Assembly: GCF_000150955.2 (NCBI RefSeq)
Contig: NC_011670.1
Location: 401,817-465,816 of the forward strand
Direction: 5' to 3'
DNA from: Phaeodactylum tricornutum CCAP 1055/1
Taxonomy: Eukaryota; Bacillariophyta; Bacillariophyceae; Surirellales; Neidiaceae
Length of the DNA stretch: 64,000 nt
Each line of letters starts with the position of its first letter. The stretch's first letter is position 1. The notes under the pieces are model-generated. The model ran no database searches. It had not been told where the DNA came from and saw only the letters and a program-made list of their open reading frames with translations. The position numbers and the translations under genes were made by a program. Of this stretch, positions 10,677 to 19,858 are shown in pieces.

Positions 10677-12974
10677 TTACGCATCAGTACTACGTTTCCC
10701 CGGTTGAGGACTGAATCGATTACGCAGCACAGCCATCATCATCGCAACCAAAAGTAAACCGACTGTAATCCGAAAGAGGATCGATGTTCCAGTCTTCACG
10801 ACGACCCGATAGCCCCATATAGCATCTTGGGTCATCACCATCACGTCGGTTGTCCCATCACCATTAAAATCCATTAGAAGGGGTTTTCGCATTGATGGCT
10901 GCGGGAAACTGGCGGTTGCTAGAACGGTTCCTTTGCGCGAAGCTAGAAGTGCCATGCTGTTCTCTCCAGCAATTAGAATCGGCCGTGTCGCTGGTTGAGC
11001 AAACTCTGCCTCAATGCGGTCAATTGAGACCAATGTTGTATCGTCCCAGGTGGGGAAGTCTTCGAATCGTCGACCAGAGATCTGCCACACCCGACTCCCT
11101 GATACACCACGGAACCGACTAATTTGGCCATTGCTTAAAGCAACTATCAAATCGTATCCCTTGCCGTTCAACGATTCTATCGCGAGGGGTGGCGACCCGG
11201 CAATACTCTCGTCGCGATCGTCTTTGTTCGAACATAAAGACACCGAGAATAGTTCCTCCTTCGTTGGAATTCCAGACAAGGCCATGGCGTGGCACAATCG
11301 AGAGCGTACTCTGTTTCTCGAAGCAATTTCGACTTTGGCGTCTTCCTGCCCCAGATCGCCTACTCGCTTGACAAGCTGGGATACAAACTTGTAGCCATCG
11401 TCTGTCGAGTCTTCCAGGTTATCTGCATGACCCCCCACTAGGACTTGCACACTGTCCAGTACTCCGTCGTGGTTCAAATCAGCATAGAGGGTATCGTCCG
11501 AGAGGGAAACGTGGCAGAGAGACATACCATTCTTGATTGACCGCACGTGTATACCATGCTGATTATGTAATACCAGTACGTTGGGACGGCCAAAGTGAGG
11601 GAGACGTTTCCGGCGACGTTTTTTTGTCGGCAGCAGTTTCGCCGATAGCGTTTGTTTTGGTTTTATGGTGATTCCCTTGCTCAAGCCTCCTCCCATCTTT
11701 GGCTTCAATTTATCCTTCCCTTTTAATTTGGCTTCTGCCGGCATTTTTTGGTGCGTGAAGTGCACCGCTGTGACAGTCGCATCGTCGTTGGACCAGTAGC
11801 TGTGAGGAAGCACTCCGGTGGTCAACAGTGATCTGCGATAGGCGTGTAAGCAATTAGCGACACCGCGACTTTCGTGCAATGCGACCAAGCTAGGAATTTG
11901 GGATCGTCTGCGGGCGGGGGAGGTGGAGCCCCGTTTTAGCGGTAAAAGTAGAGGCGCCTCGTCATCCAAAACTTCTCCATCGTCGGGGACGAAGAACTCC
12001 CATTGCGTCTGGCCCGTCTTGGCATCCAAAGCAACCGCAATCTTTGCGGATTCGATATCGTCGTCCGGAGTTTGAAAATCTATGTATCCAGTAAACACAA
12101 GTTTCCCGTGAGCGTCGCCGGCATCGAGTGCGTTGAAGAAGTTCAAGGTAGTATCCTCCCAATCCGTCAGGGTCCGGTTTTTTTCCCGGTACACGTTTCT
12201 CGTCCACAAATGCGTCAATTCGAGGCCTTTAGCGCCGGCGCTGATTTCTCCTGTCAAAGAATGTGCCGACACACTACCGTCGTTCCAGAGCACAAATACA
12301 GTGGGTACAGATCCGACCGGGGTTTGGTACATGTCCTTTTCGTCCAGAATCGAGCGATGCTGCTCGTCCGCTGACGCGTCACAGGGTGTATCGGCGTAAC
12401 ATTTTTCACCAGGGGGGCACTCATCCGCTTGGCCTTTCGGACAATGCTTTCCGCATTTATCCGAGGCTTCGTGCCAATCTATCCCGCAGTAGTAGTGGCG
12501 AGTGCGATCGCCTCCACTGTTTTGCTTGGATGGATTGTCGCTACCATTCGGCTTGGCTTCGACGTGTGCTTCACTAAGTACGTGCCCCGTCGTTATCATT
12601 AAGGGAGACATGTGGGTATCTTCCATAGACATGGAAGATGACGCGTACATGAGTTTGGGCGAGAACGGAGCCAGATGCGTTTGGTCGGTGTTCGCCGCCG
12701 GCTTGAGATCCAGAATCTGGATCGTCCAAGCATTGCCGTTCGCGACATCGCCGGTGGTGGTTTGGACAATCGTCACCAGCGCTTCCGAGACTCCATCTCC
12801 ATCCACGTCCAGTAAAGTGGGAGCCGCCGCACCTCGGCCTCGATCTTCTTGCCACGGTACGTAAAAGGATAAAAAGGTTGTGACGGTCAAGGAAGATTCC
12901 GCTGGATCGCGCCACGCCATGCGACTCAACAGAACGATCGCGACGATGGCGACCACATCACGGCTCCGAATCAT
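10677..12974 (-). CDS. FG-GAP repeat type I membrane protein with a diatom-type Cys-rich insert
   Basis: The protein has 765 residues from ATG 12974; a TTG 27 nt upstream is discarded. An N-terminal signal peptide (VVAIVAIVLLSRMAW) is followed by a lumenal or extracellular region. One transmembrane helix lies near the C-terminus (ILFRITVGLLLVAMMMAVL), with a short basic cytoplasmic tail. Calcium loops of FG-GAP/integrin-alpha blades are visible: DVDGDGVSE near the start, DLNHDGVLD mid-protein and DFNGDGTTD near the end, so the fold should be a beta-propeller. A compact cysteine cluster (CGIDW, CGKHCP, CPPGEKCYADTPC) is inserted between blades. Such Cys-rich motifs recur in secreted diatom and oomycete proteins. 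The closest analogues in plants are FG-GAP proteins such as DEX1. The role is probably surface or secretory-pathway, with unknown ligand. Confidence 0.8.
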   Translation of the reverse strand: MIRSRDVVAIVAIVLLSRMAWRDPAESSLTVTTFLSFYVPWQEDRGRGAAAPTLLDVDGDGVSEALVTIVQTTTGDVANGNAWTIQILDLKPAANTDQTHLAPFSPKLMYASSSMSMEDTHMSPLMITTGHVLSEAHVEAKPNGSDNPSKQNSGGDRTRHYYCGIDWHEASDKCGKHCPKGQADECPPGEKCYADTPCDASADEQHRSILDEKDMYQTPVGSVPTVFVLWNDGSVSAHSLTGEISAGAKGLELTHLWTRNVYREKNRTLTDWEDTTLNFFNALDAGDAHGKLVFTGYIDFQTPDDDIESAKIAVALDAKTGQTQWEFFVPDDGEVLDDEAPLLLPLKRGSTSPARRRSQIPSLVALHESRGVANCLHAYRRSLLTTGVLPHSYWSNDDATVTAVHFTHQKMPAEAKLKGKDKLKPKMGGGLSKGITIKPKQTLSAKLLPTKKRRRKRLPHFGRPNVLVLHNQHGIHVRSIKNGMSLCHVSLSDDTLYADLNHDGVLDSVQVLVGGHADNLEDSTDDGYKFVSQLVKRVGDLGQEDAKVEIASRNRVRSRLCHAMALSGIPTKEELFSVSLCSNKDDRDESIAGSPPLAIESLNGKGYDLIVALSNGQISRFRGVSGSRVWQISGRRFEDFPTWDDTTLVSIDRIEAEFAQPATRPILIAGENSMALLASRKGTVLATASFPQPSMRKPLLMDFNGDGTTDVMVMTQDAIWGYRVVVKTGTSILFRITVGLLLVAMMMAVLRNRFSPQPGKRSTDA

Positions 12975-13817
12975 CTTTGTCGTCGTATGTGCCTGGATCA
13001 AACAAGCCCAGCACCGACAACCGAATTGAAAGTCGAAGAAGGCACACTCGTAGAATTCAATGGGCAGAGATGGCCGTGGATGATGGTGAGCAAAGACAAC
13101 AACCGTCTTGGAAGGCGAGCGAGGTGTTGAAATGTGTCCCGGGTGCGGTGTTTCTCGGCCACGGACCCCGACGATGCAGACCCTGACCCTACGCTAAATT
13201 AAAAGTTGAAAATGAACCCTATTGTTTGTGGCCGGAGTTTGTGAGCCTGTCGACCATCGGAGAAGAAAGGTTCAGAAAATGGCATCTTCTGATTGTGAAG
13301 CAATCTTGAATGGAGATCGTTGACTGTGAATTCGGAAAACGTTAGTCTTGCCCTTGCATAAGTTTATACTTTACAGTTAGACGGTAGGTACTCTGACCGA
13401 AATCTTTTGTTTTTCATTTCACATATATGACATCCCATTTATAATTGTTAATTCAAACGTTTCGACAGTCCAAGATAAATAGACAGTAAAGTACAATAGC
13501 ACGTGCCCCTGTTTTTACCTCCAGTCCGCTTGATATCAACATATCTGAGATTTTCTCACACGCGCTCACTATGGAGGAAAAAAGGCACTAAACTCGGCAA
13601 GATTGCGCCATCAACGCCCGTATCTCCATTCATAGTCAGAACACGAGCGAAACCGAACCAAATAGTATGTGAGCAACTCATTTCCTGCGTTGATGCATGC
13701 GATCGGTGCGCAACTTACTGAGTTCAAACCATCAGTAACAAACGCCGTAAAAACCGCTGTCGCGGCAAGGGTCGATTGTTCTTAAAAAGGAAAAAGTGGT
13801 CCGAGAGGTGAGTGAAC
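12975..13817. promoter_or_regulatory. Divergent intergenic region between FG-GAP and kinase-like genes
   Basis: This 843-bp spacer separates two divergent starts. It contains a TGACTGTGAA decamer at 13321-13330 and is AT-richer than the flanking genes between 13200 and 13560. No convincing open frame is present. Confidence 0.45.
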
Positions 13818-15266
13818 ATGGAGACGTTCCGACGCACTTTTAAAACTACGTCCTATCCAGCTCGAAATATGCTATCAAACAGTAGCTCCGCACTTTTTCG
13901 ACGCTCACGCCGAGCTGGCATTGATGGTGCTGACTGTGGCGTCGTTCCTAGTGAGGACGAAGAAAATCAGTTTCATTCATCACGGAAGGAAGGGAATGCC
14001 CAATGTCCACGAAAGCCTTCCTACACAATCCTCTGGAACTGGCGGTGGCGAGTCAGCGCGAAACGACGAGTCGCCAGGATCATTACAGTGGTCTGCGTTT
14101 TCATTCTACAGCTCTGCTTTCTAATTATCGCTGAACGGCGTGTGGTGGTTTTTGGAACGCTCGATCTATCGCCTGTCGTATATCACGTCGCACGTCGCAC
14201 GGGACTTTGCGTGTGGCAGCACGAGTTTGCCTTCCTACCAGCGCCGTCACTTGTGTCCTCGTGCAAATGCAAGTTCGATTTTTGTACCGTAACGCACGAG
14301 GGTGGCGAAGGGACGCTGTATCGGGGCAAGTGCTGCAATTCCAGCGACGGTACAGGTGATCCGGGAGAAATGCAACGCTCAGTCTTGTTCAAGTCCACCA
14401 AGATATCGAATCGACGGTCAGCCTGGACCGAAGCAGATGCAACCCGTACCTTTACAGCAACAAACAAATCAGACTTGCTGCTTTTAGATTCTGGCCTGAA
14501 TTACCTTATTCTGACCGAGTTGGCCGAGTATGAGTTCCTGAATGTACGCAAACTCATGAATGCTAGACAAATGGACTTTTCCACGGTCTTGGTGCTGCTT
14601 CTTAAGCAGGTGGGGGCGCAACTAGTAGAATTGCATCGAGCTGGCTATCTTCACTTGGATGTATCCAGACTAAACATTCTCCAGCACAGCTATGACCAGT
14701 CGCAGGCAGCCGCTACCAAAACCACCTTCCAATTGATCGACCTCAGTGGCGCTCAACCCATGCACCAATGGCGTCGTATTATCCACGGCATGTACTACGA
14801 TATGAAGCGCTTTCACCTTCCAAAATTGCCCGATTTGGCCTGTCTCGTGGCGGATGATCCCGATGCCCGTGACTTTTCGGCGCAACAAGAATACTGTCGT
14901 GTTCGCAGAATAGAAGGTAGTTCAGCGCGCCTGTGTCCCGGTCTCGTGGACTTGTATCCCCTCGGTATATTAGGGCTTGACTTAGTGCTTCGTTTCCTGG
15001 GAGAGGAGAGCATTGCAAAGAGACCAACAACTTCTTTTCCATTGAGTAACAACACAACTCAAGGATTCGCTTGGATCGTAGAACAAAGGCAAGCACACGT
15101 TGCGGCTTGGCACCGGTTGGACCAACGGCTAGTCCAGCCACCAATGGGCTCCTACCGGAAGGCACTGCGACTGATTGGAGACGTGATGTTAATTTCTGCT
15201 CCCACCAATGAAACCGCTAATGAATTTGCTGCGTCTTTGTGTGCCTTTTCTACAATGTCCGGGTAG
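13818..15266 (+). CDS. Type II membrane protein with a divergent protein-kinase-like lumenal domain
   Basis: The protein has 482 residues from ATG 13818; an in-frame GTG two codons upstream is rejected. A basic cytoplasmic N-terminus of about 85 residues leads to a single signal-anchor helix near residues 86-105. The distal part has six or more cysteines near residues 149-173 (CKCKF, CTV, GKCCN). It then carries a kinase-like catalytic core: HLDVSRLN, with His279, Asp281 and Asn286 in the positions of the HRDxxxxN loop, and IDLSGA with Asp309 in the position of DFG. A glycine-rich loop is not recognisable. This topology and motif set recall secretory-pathway kinases of the FAM20/FAM69/DIPK type, but no specific family can be assigned. 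It may phosphorylate secreted proteins or glycans, or be a pseudokinase. Confidence 0.62.
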   Translation: METFRRTFKTTSYPARNMLSNSSSALFRRSRRAGIDGADCGVVPSEDEENQFHSSRKEGNAQCPRKPSYTILWNWRWRVSAKRRVARIITVVCVFILQLCFLIIAERRVVVFGTLDLSPVVYHVARRTGLCVWQHEFAFLPAPSLVSSCKCKFDFCTVTHEGGEGTLYRGKCCNSSDGTGDPGEMQRSVLFKSTKISNRRSAWTEADATRTFTATNKSDLLLLDSGLNYLILTELAEYEFLNVRKLMNARQMDFSTVLVLLLKQVGAQLVELHRAGYLHLDVSRLNILQHSYDQSQAAATKTTFQLIDLSGAQPMHQWRRIIHGMYYDMKRFHLPKLPDLACLVADDPDARDFSAQQEYCRVRRIEGSSARLCPGLVDLYPLGILGLDLVLRFLGEESIAKRPTTSFPLSNNTTQGFAWIVEQRQAHVAAWHRLDQRLVQPPMGSYRKALRLIGDVMLISAPTNETANEFAASLCAFSTMSG

Positions 15267-15729
15267 ACGATCTCGCCGAATCGTCCCTCATTTTCACGCA
15301 AGCCTGGATCGAAATCGACCAGCCTCGGTGTTGTATGTCAGTCTATCCGTAGACCGGATGACATCGACCGACCGACGGGAAATGAGCCCTGTACATATGA
15401 ATTAACTGTAAGTTATGCGTATAATGCATATCACTGTCAGTTGGAACGATAACTGCGCAAAACACCCAGGGCGACGGTGGAATGCCTTTTTCCAAACAAC
15501 TTTCGGACATCGTGAATTTTAATTCATTTTACACCTTGTTCGCGTACAATGAACAGGCTACCGAGATCTACTTTGGATAAATAAAAACTGCTGACTATCA
15601 TGAACGAATCCTATTTTTCTCATTTATGCAATAAATCGTTGCCAATACAGTCTTTTCTTTCCTTACTTTGTAACCTAGAAACAACTCGACACGGCTCACC
15701 CGTAGCGCGGAGATTCCACCAACGAATCG
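15267..15729 (+). other. Convergent 3' spacer, no gene seen
   Basis: This 463-bp spacer lies between the stop codons of the kinase-like gene (+) and the TPR gene (-). The AT-rich part near 15510-15670 may contain both polyadenylation regions. Nothing else is supported. Confidence 0.4.
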
Positions 15730-18240
15730 TTAGGCCATCCCGGCCGCCGCGGGTTGGACCACTTCAAATCTCCACAAGGACCGTCCGTAGATCACCAAGT
15801 GCTCGTCACCGACCGCCCCGTGGTGGTGTCGATATATCCGCAATGCTTGCGTGTAGCACCCCAGCATGGCGTCCAAATTACCCCTTTGCAGTTCAATGTT
15901 ACCAATTTCGTTCAAGGTCCGGGCGCACGTTACATGATCCGGTCCAAAACAAAGCCTCTCAATTCGCAAGGCTTCGGTAAAGTAGTCGACGGCTAAATCC
16001 ATGTCGCCACGTTGGTAGTAGACTTGCGCAATGTTGTAGGCCGTAATAGACAAGTCCCTGTGCGCTTCACCGAGCGCGGCCTTTTCAACCCGCGCCGTCT
16101 CCAGATAAAATTGGAGAGCCTGTTCGTGTGAACCTTGTTGGTGATGAATGAGTGCAATATTGTACAGCGTAAAGGCAATGTCCCGCGTGGGTTTGGCCTC
16201 GGTATTGGCGCCCGACGACCGTCCATTGCTCAGCAAGGAGCGAATGCGGTAGGCTTCCGACAAGACTTGGAGAGCCATGTCGTGTGATTCTAGCTTAAGC
16301 AAGACCAAGGCAATGTGAGTCAACGTGGACGCCACTTCTTCGTCGACATCCCCCTTGATTTCCCGCCGAATTCGCAAACACTCCTGATTCACGTCCATGG
16401 CACGTTGGTAGTCTCCCTTTTGATGCCGTACGTAGCCAATACTACTCAGCGTATTGGCAATTTCGAGTGGATCACAGGAGTGGCGACGTTGCAACCGCAG
16501 TACCTTGTCGTAATGCGTCAAGGCTTGGGCGAATTCGCCTCGTTGTTTGTGAATTTCGGCAATGTTAGTGTACGTGACGCATACATTGGGATTGCCAGGT
16601 TCGAGGACAGCCAGCTCCACCCGCAGCCCTTGATGGTAGGCTTTGAGTGCGCCGTCCAGGTCTCCCGTTTCGTAGTGCAGGTTGCCTAGTTTATTCAAGG
16701 TAATGGCGATTTCGGCGTGCACGGTACCAAGGGCGGCCCGTCCCACGCGTAGGGCTTGTCGAAAGGCCTTGAGGGCCTTGTTGAATTCCTTTTGTTCGTG
16801 GAGGACCTGTCCGATACAGGTCGTCACGATACAGATATCGCGGTGCGCCTTTCCAAAATAGTGCGTGGCGAGTTTGAGGAATTCTTGATAATGCCGCAAG
16901 GCCTTGTCCTTGTGTCCTTCTTGATGGTAGCATTGTCCGATATTGAACAATGTTGCGGCGACATCGACGGAATCTCCGTGGGCGGAGCGTCGAATCGCGA
17001 GCGATTGACGGTAGGCCTTCATGGCCGGGCCGTAACGGCCTTGTTGAAAGTATACGCGTCCGAGGTTGTTCCACGTCGTCCCCACGTCGGCGTGTAATTT
17101 CCCCAGTTGGCTGGTGCGTATCCGTATGGATGTTTGCAGGCTTTCCAGAGCCGTGGGGACGTCACCATCGTGCATAACGTAGTGGAGAACGCCGATGCAG
17201 TTGAGACAGGCCGCGACGGGTACACTCTCCTTGCCCAGCGTACGGGCCAAACGCAGACTGGTACGGTAGGTCTGTAACGAATCCGCGTGATCGCCACGCA
17301 TGTATTGGATGTGTCCAATGCCAAACAGAATCGCCAAAGTCAGGTAGATATCGTTGTGATGACTGTCGTCGTGCAGCGATACCAAGGCGCGTCGGTAACA
17401 TCCGAGAGCTTGATCGAGATGATCCTGCTGATGATATACACGAGCGAGATTAAAGAGAATGGTGGCGGGTTCGTTGCGTGTTCCCCGCGGGTGCTCATTA
17501 CTGTTCGTGTCGTCGGAGTACGAGGACTGCCCGAGTTGTAAGGGTGCCTGAAAGACGCCCATCCCTTCGTCGTATTCGGCACGGTGCTTGATTGCCGTGG
17601 CGGTGGTTTGGACTCGTCGAGGCGACGAGGAAGTGTCGGGCAAGACGAGCGGTTCCAGGGAACATTGCAGAGACAACCCGAGTTCAAGTTCCGGCGAGGA
17701 GTGCCTTTCCTCGGTAGCCTTGGGTTTCTTGTGGCGCGTGGGAGCAAGCGGCGGTGACTGTTGTTGTTGCAGCAAGAGGAGGGCTTTGGAGAAACTCTGG
17801 TGTGCCTGTTCGTACTGTTGTCTTTGTAGAAACTCGACGCCCTTGTTGTTGAGTGTGGCGACGAGTGGGGGTCGCGGGGCGCCCCCCGTGGAGTCGGACA
17901 TCCAGGCAGGGGACGTGGGGGACACGCGGGGAGGCTTGCCGTCACGCAAGGAGGAGTTCACCACGCGACGCACGGGAGGGTGAGGGGGAAGCGTAGTCGT
18001 CGTGGCAGTCGTTGTTGTGATGGAGGTAGTCATCGTTGGACTGTTGTGGCGGTGTAGGGATCGCAGGGTCCGGGGTTTCTGTGAAGACGGCGACGTGGTT
18101 TGGAGTGTGGACGATGCGGGAAGAGTCGCTTTGGTAGGACGGGGACCGTGCCCGTGGGGAAGGGTCGAGCGTTCGCGGAAACGCGGATACCAGACGTTGT
18201 GCGACGAACGCAAGCTTGCCGGAGTGCGGGGAGAACTCAT
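15730..18240 (-). CDS. Tetratricopeptide-repeat protein with about 14 kinesin-light-chain-type TPRs
   Basis: A single exon encodes 836 residues starting at ATG 18240. The first 120 residues are Ser/Thr/Pro-rich with a poly-Thr stretch and no fold. From about residue 125 to the end, about 14 tandem TPR units can be counted, spaced 40-45 residues apart. Examples are LATLNNKGVEFLQRQQYEQA at the start, TWNNLGRVYFQQGRYGPAMK in the middle and ARTLNEIGNIELQRGNLDA at the end. The 42-residue spacing with A/C-x-x-L-N-x-I/L-G matches kinesin light chain and NPHP3-like repeats, not the 34-residue type. These make an extended scaffold for peptide ligands. Such proteins are numerous in diatoms and the partner is unknown. 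No enzymatic domain is present. A TG microsatellite lies about 90 nt upstream of the start. Confidence 0.85.
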   Translation of the reverse strand: MSSPRTPASLRSSHNVWYPRFRERSTLPHGHGPRPTKATLPASSTLQTTSPSSQKPRTLRSLHRHNSPTMTTSITTTTATTTTLPPHPPVRRVVNSSLRDGKPPRVSPTSPAWMSDSTGGAPRPPLVATLNNKGVEFLQRQQYEQAHQSFSKALLLLQQQQSPPLAPTRHKKPKATEERHSSPELELGLSLQCSLEPLVLPDTSSSPRRVQTTATAIKHRAEYDEGMGVFQAPLQLGQSSYSDDTNSNEHPRGTRNEPATILFNLARVYHQQDHLDQALGCYRRALVSLHDDSHHNDIYLTLAILFGIGHIQYMRGDHADSLQTYRTSLRLARTLGKESVPVAACLNCIGVLHYVMHDGDVPTALESLQTSIRIRTSQLGKLHADVGTTWNNLGRVYFQQGRYGPAMKAYRQSLAIRRSAHGDSVDVAATLFNIGQCYHQEGHKDKALRHYQEFLKLATHYFGKAHRDICIVTTCIGQVLHEQKEFNKALKAFRQALRVGRAALGTVHAEIAITLNKLGNLHYETGDLDGALKAYHQGLRVELAVLEPGNPNVCVTYTNIAEIHKQRGEFAQALTHYDKVLRLQRRHSCDPLEIANTLSSIGYVRHQKGDYQRAMDVNQECLRIRREIKGDVDEEVASTLTHIALVLLKLESHDMALQVLSEAYRIRSLLSNGRSSGANTEAKPTRDIAFTLYNIALIHHQQGSHEQALQFYLETARVEKAALGEAHRDLSITAYNIAQVYYQRGDMDLAVDYFTEALRIERLCFGPDHVTCARTLNEIGNIELQRGNLDAMLGCYTQALRIYRHHHGAVGDEHLVIYGRSLWRFEVVQPAAAGMA

Positions 18241-19858
18241 CGACGAACGAATTCGTTTCGAGACAAGAGCCGTATCGATGGATAGTCAGGAGGTGCGTGA
18301 GACGGAAATGGACCGCGTTCAAACACCAGTATGTGTGTGTGTGTGTGTGTGTGTCTAGAGGACCGTGGAGGTGTGTGTATGTGTCGACCAACGTGTGTGT
18401 GAATGTGTCGGTAGGTGTTCTCTCCAAAATCACTTCCAATATTCGAGACCGTTGACACCGTTGGAGAGTCCAACCACAAGAATATATGAGTGTGTCAACC
18501 AACGGGTGAGTCTGTAGCCGAATGATGCGGGGGGAACGTGTTTTGTGGGATTTTCCGGTGTATGGTACCTCTCGTACGCCAAGAAATTTCGTGGAAGGCC
18601 CGGCGAGTTGTGGACAACCAGGAAGGGCATGGACCCTGGACTGCCCTGGGCAGACCTGGGCCATGTTTCAGTGGGAAACGCATCCCCGTTCGAGTGTTCT
18701 CACTCTACTGGAGGGATCCAAGCCCTTCGGGAACCAGCGCGTGATCCGCATTCCACCAGCAACCGATGGGCCGGCGTTACTTGCGTTTACAGACAAATTC
18801 AAAATACTTATACAACAATGCGACCACGGGATTTCAATTTCGTTTCGTCCGAAACTGCGGGTACAGTCAGTACTTATGGGGTGCGCGCCGGACCTCGAAC
18901 CAGCATCTCCTTTCGACTCACGTGATTGACTTCCCCCCTCCCTAGCGTGTGGGGAAACGAGTCCGTGAGTAACGGTAATATAACCGGCAAACGGGGGTGT
19001 GGGCCTGTTCGGGGTTCGTACCATGGCCGATCCGGGACGTCTCCTTTTCAGTCCGGCCGCTCTCGGGATTCGTATCCGGTTCGGCCCTTCTCAACGAGAC
19101 ACGGAGTGGAAACATTTGACACTCGGCCTGTTTCCCCATCCCACCGGACCCACAGTTCACTTTCTACGTCTCACTCCGCAAATTACCTTGGAACACGAAT
19201 GGGGCATGACGCTCTTTTACACTCTTTTCGAACCCACAACCAGAACTTTCCTAGTTGGGAACTCCGTCATTTTCAAATATATAAAGGCATCCCATTCTTA
19301 CAGATAGCAGGCACATATGTCCATAGGCCAATAACGAAGCGTACCATATATTCGTCCCGTTTGCAGAAATCCCATGCCCTTGCGTCTCCATAATCCCAAC
19401 CGGATGCGGTTGGAAATTCCTTTTTTTCCGATCACGACTGACCATAGGGACTAGTCCCGCGGAATCCCAAACATCACGACTTGGTCGATTGCCGCCTGTT
19501 GCGCATGGGACCGTCCGCTTTCCTACCCTCGGGATCGCACCCCGCCCGCCTACGCCCCTCCAGTCTCGAGCTACCAGGAGGCGAATGGAAGGGGAAGGAA
19601 TATGCGGGACGTGGCTCTCCGTAAACGTGTTTTAGGATTAGTTCTCTCGGTAGTATGGAGGTTGGATCATACAAAAGACTCTAGCTGGGCATTCCGATAC
19701 CCCGGACCGCGAGAACGAGGAACACTCCTTTTTTTTACCCGTGATGTAAAACTACGCCACCTATAGCTCTAGTAGCTAGAGGGTGCAATTACTGCCCCAA
19801 AATTAGGGAATACAAAATTAGTACAACGGCGGTCGAACCCCTTCTCGTGACCACCTTT
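18241..19858 (+). other. Intergenic region upstream of the TPR gene, no supported gene
   Basis: This 1.6-kb spacer lies between the TPR start (18240) and the 3' end of the receptor gene (19859). Several short frames of 100-155 codons overlap each other in different phases near 18520-19390. None has a recognisable domain, signal peptide or codon pattern favouring it. No RNA gene was recognised. Confidence 0.45.
18332..18354. repeat. (TG)n microsatellite
   Basis: About 11 uninterrupted TG dinucleotides are followed by further broken GTGTGT runs up to about 18410. The tract sits roughly 90 nt upstream of the TPR protein start codon, in its probable 5' UTR or promoter. It is a likely length-polymorphic site. 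Confidence 0.9.

Noticed and set aside
18880-18950. Possible tRNA on the minus strand (GGTTCGAGGTCC B-box-like word)
   Set aside because: No T-stem pairing, no matching A box and no acceptor stem.
18522-19393. Overlapping plus-strand frames of 100-155 codons downstream of the receptor gene
   Set aside because: Several frames are open together, none has a domain or signal peptide, and they share no consistent codon bias.
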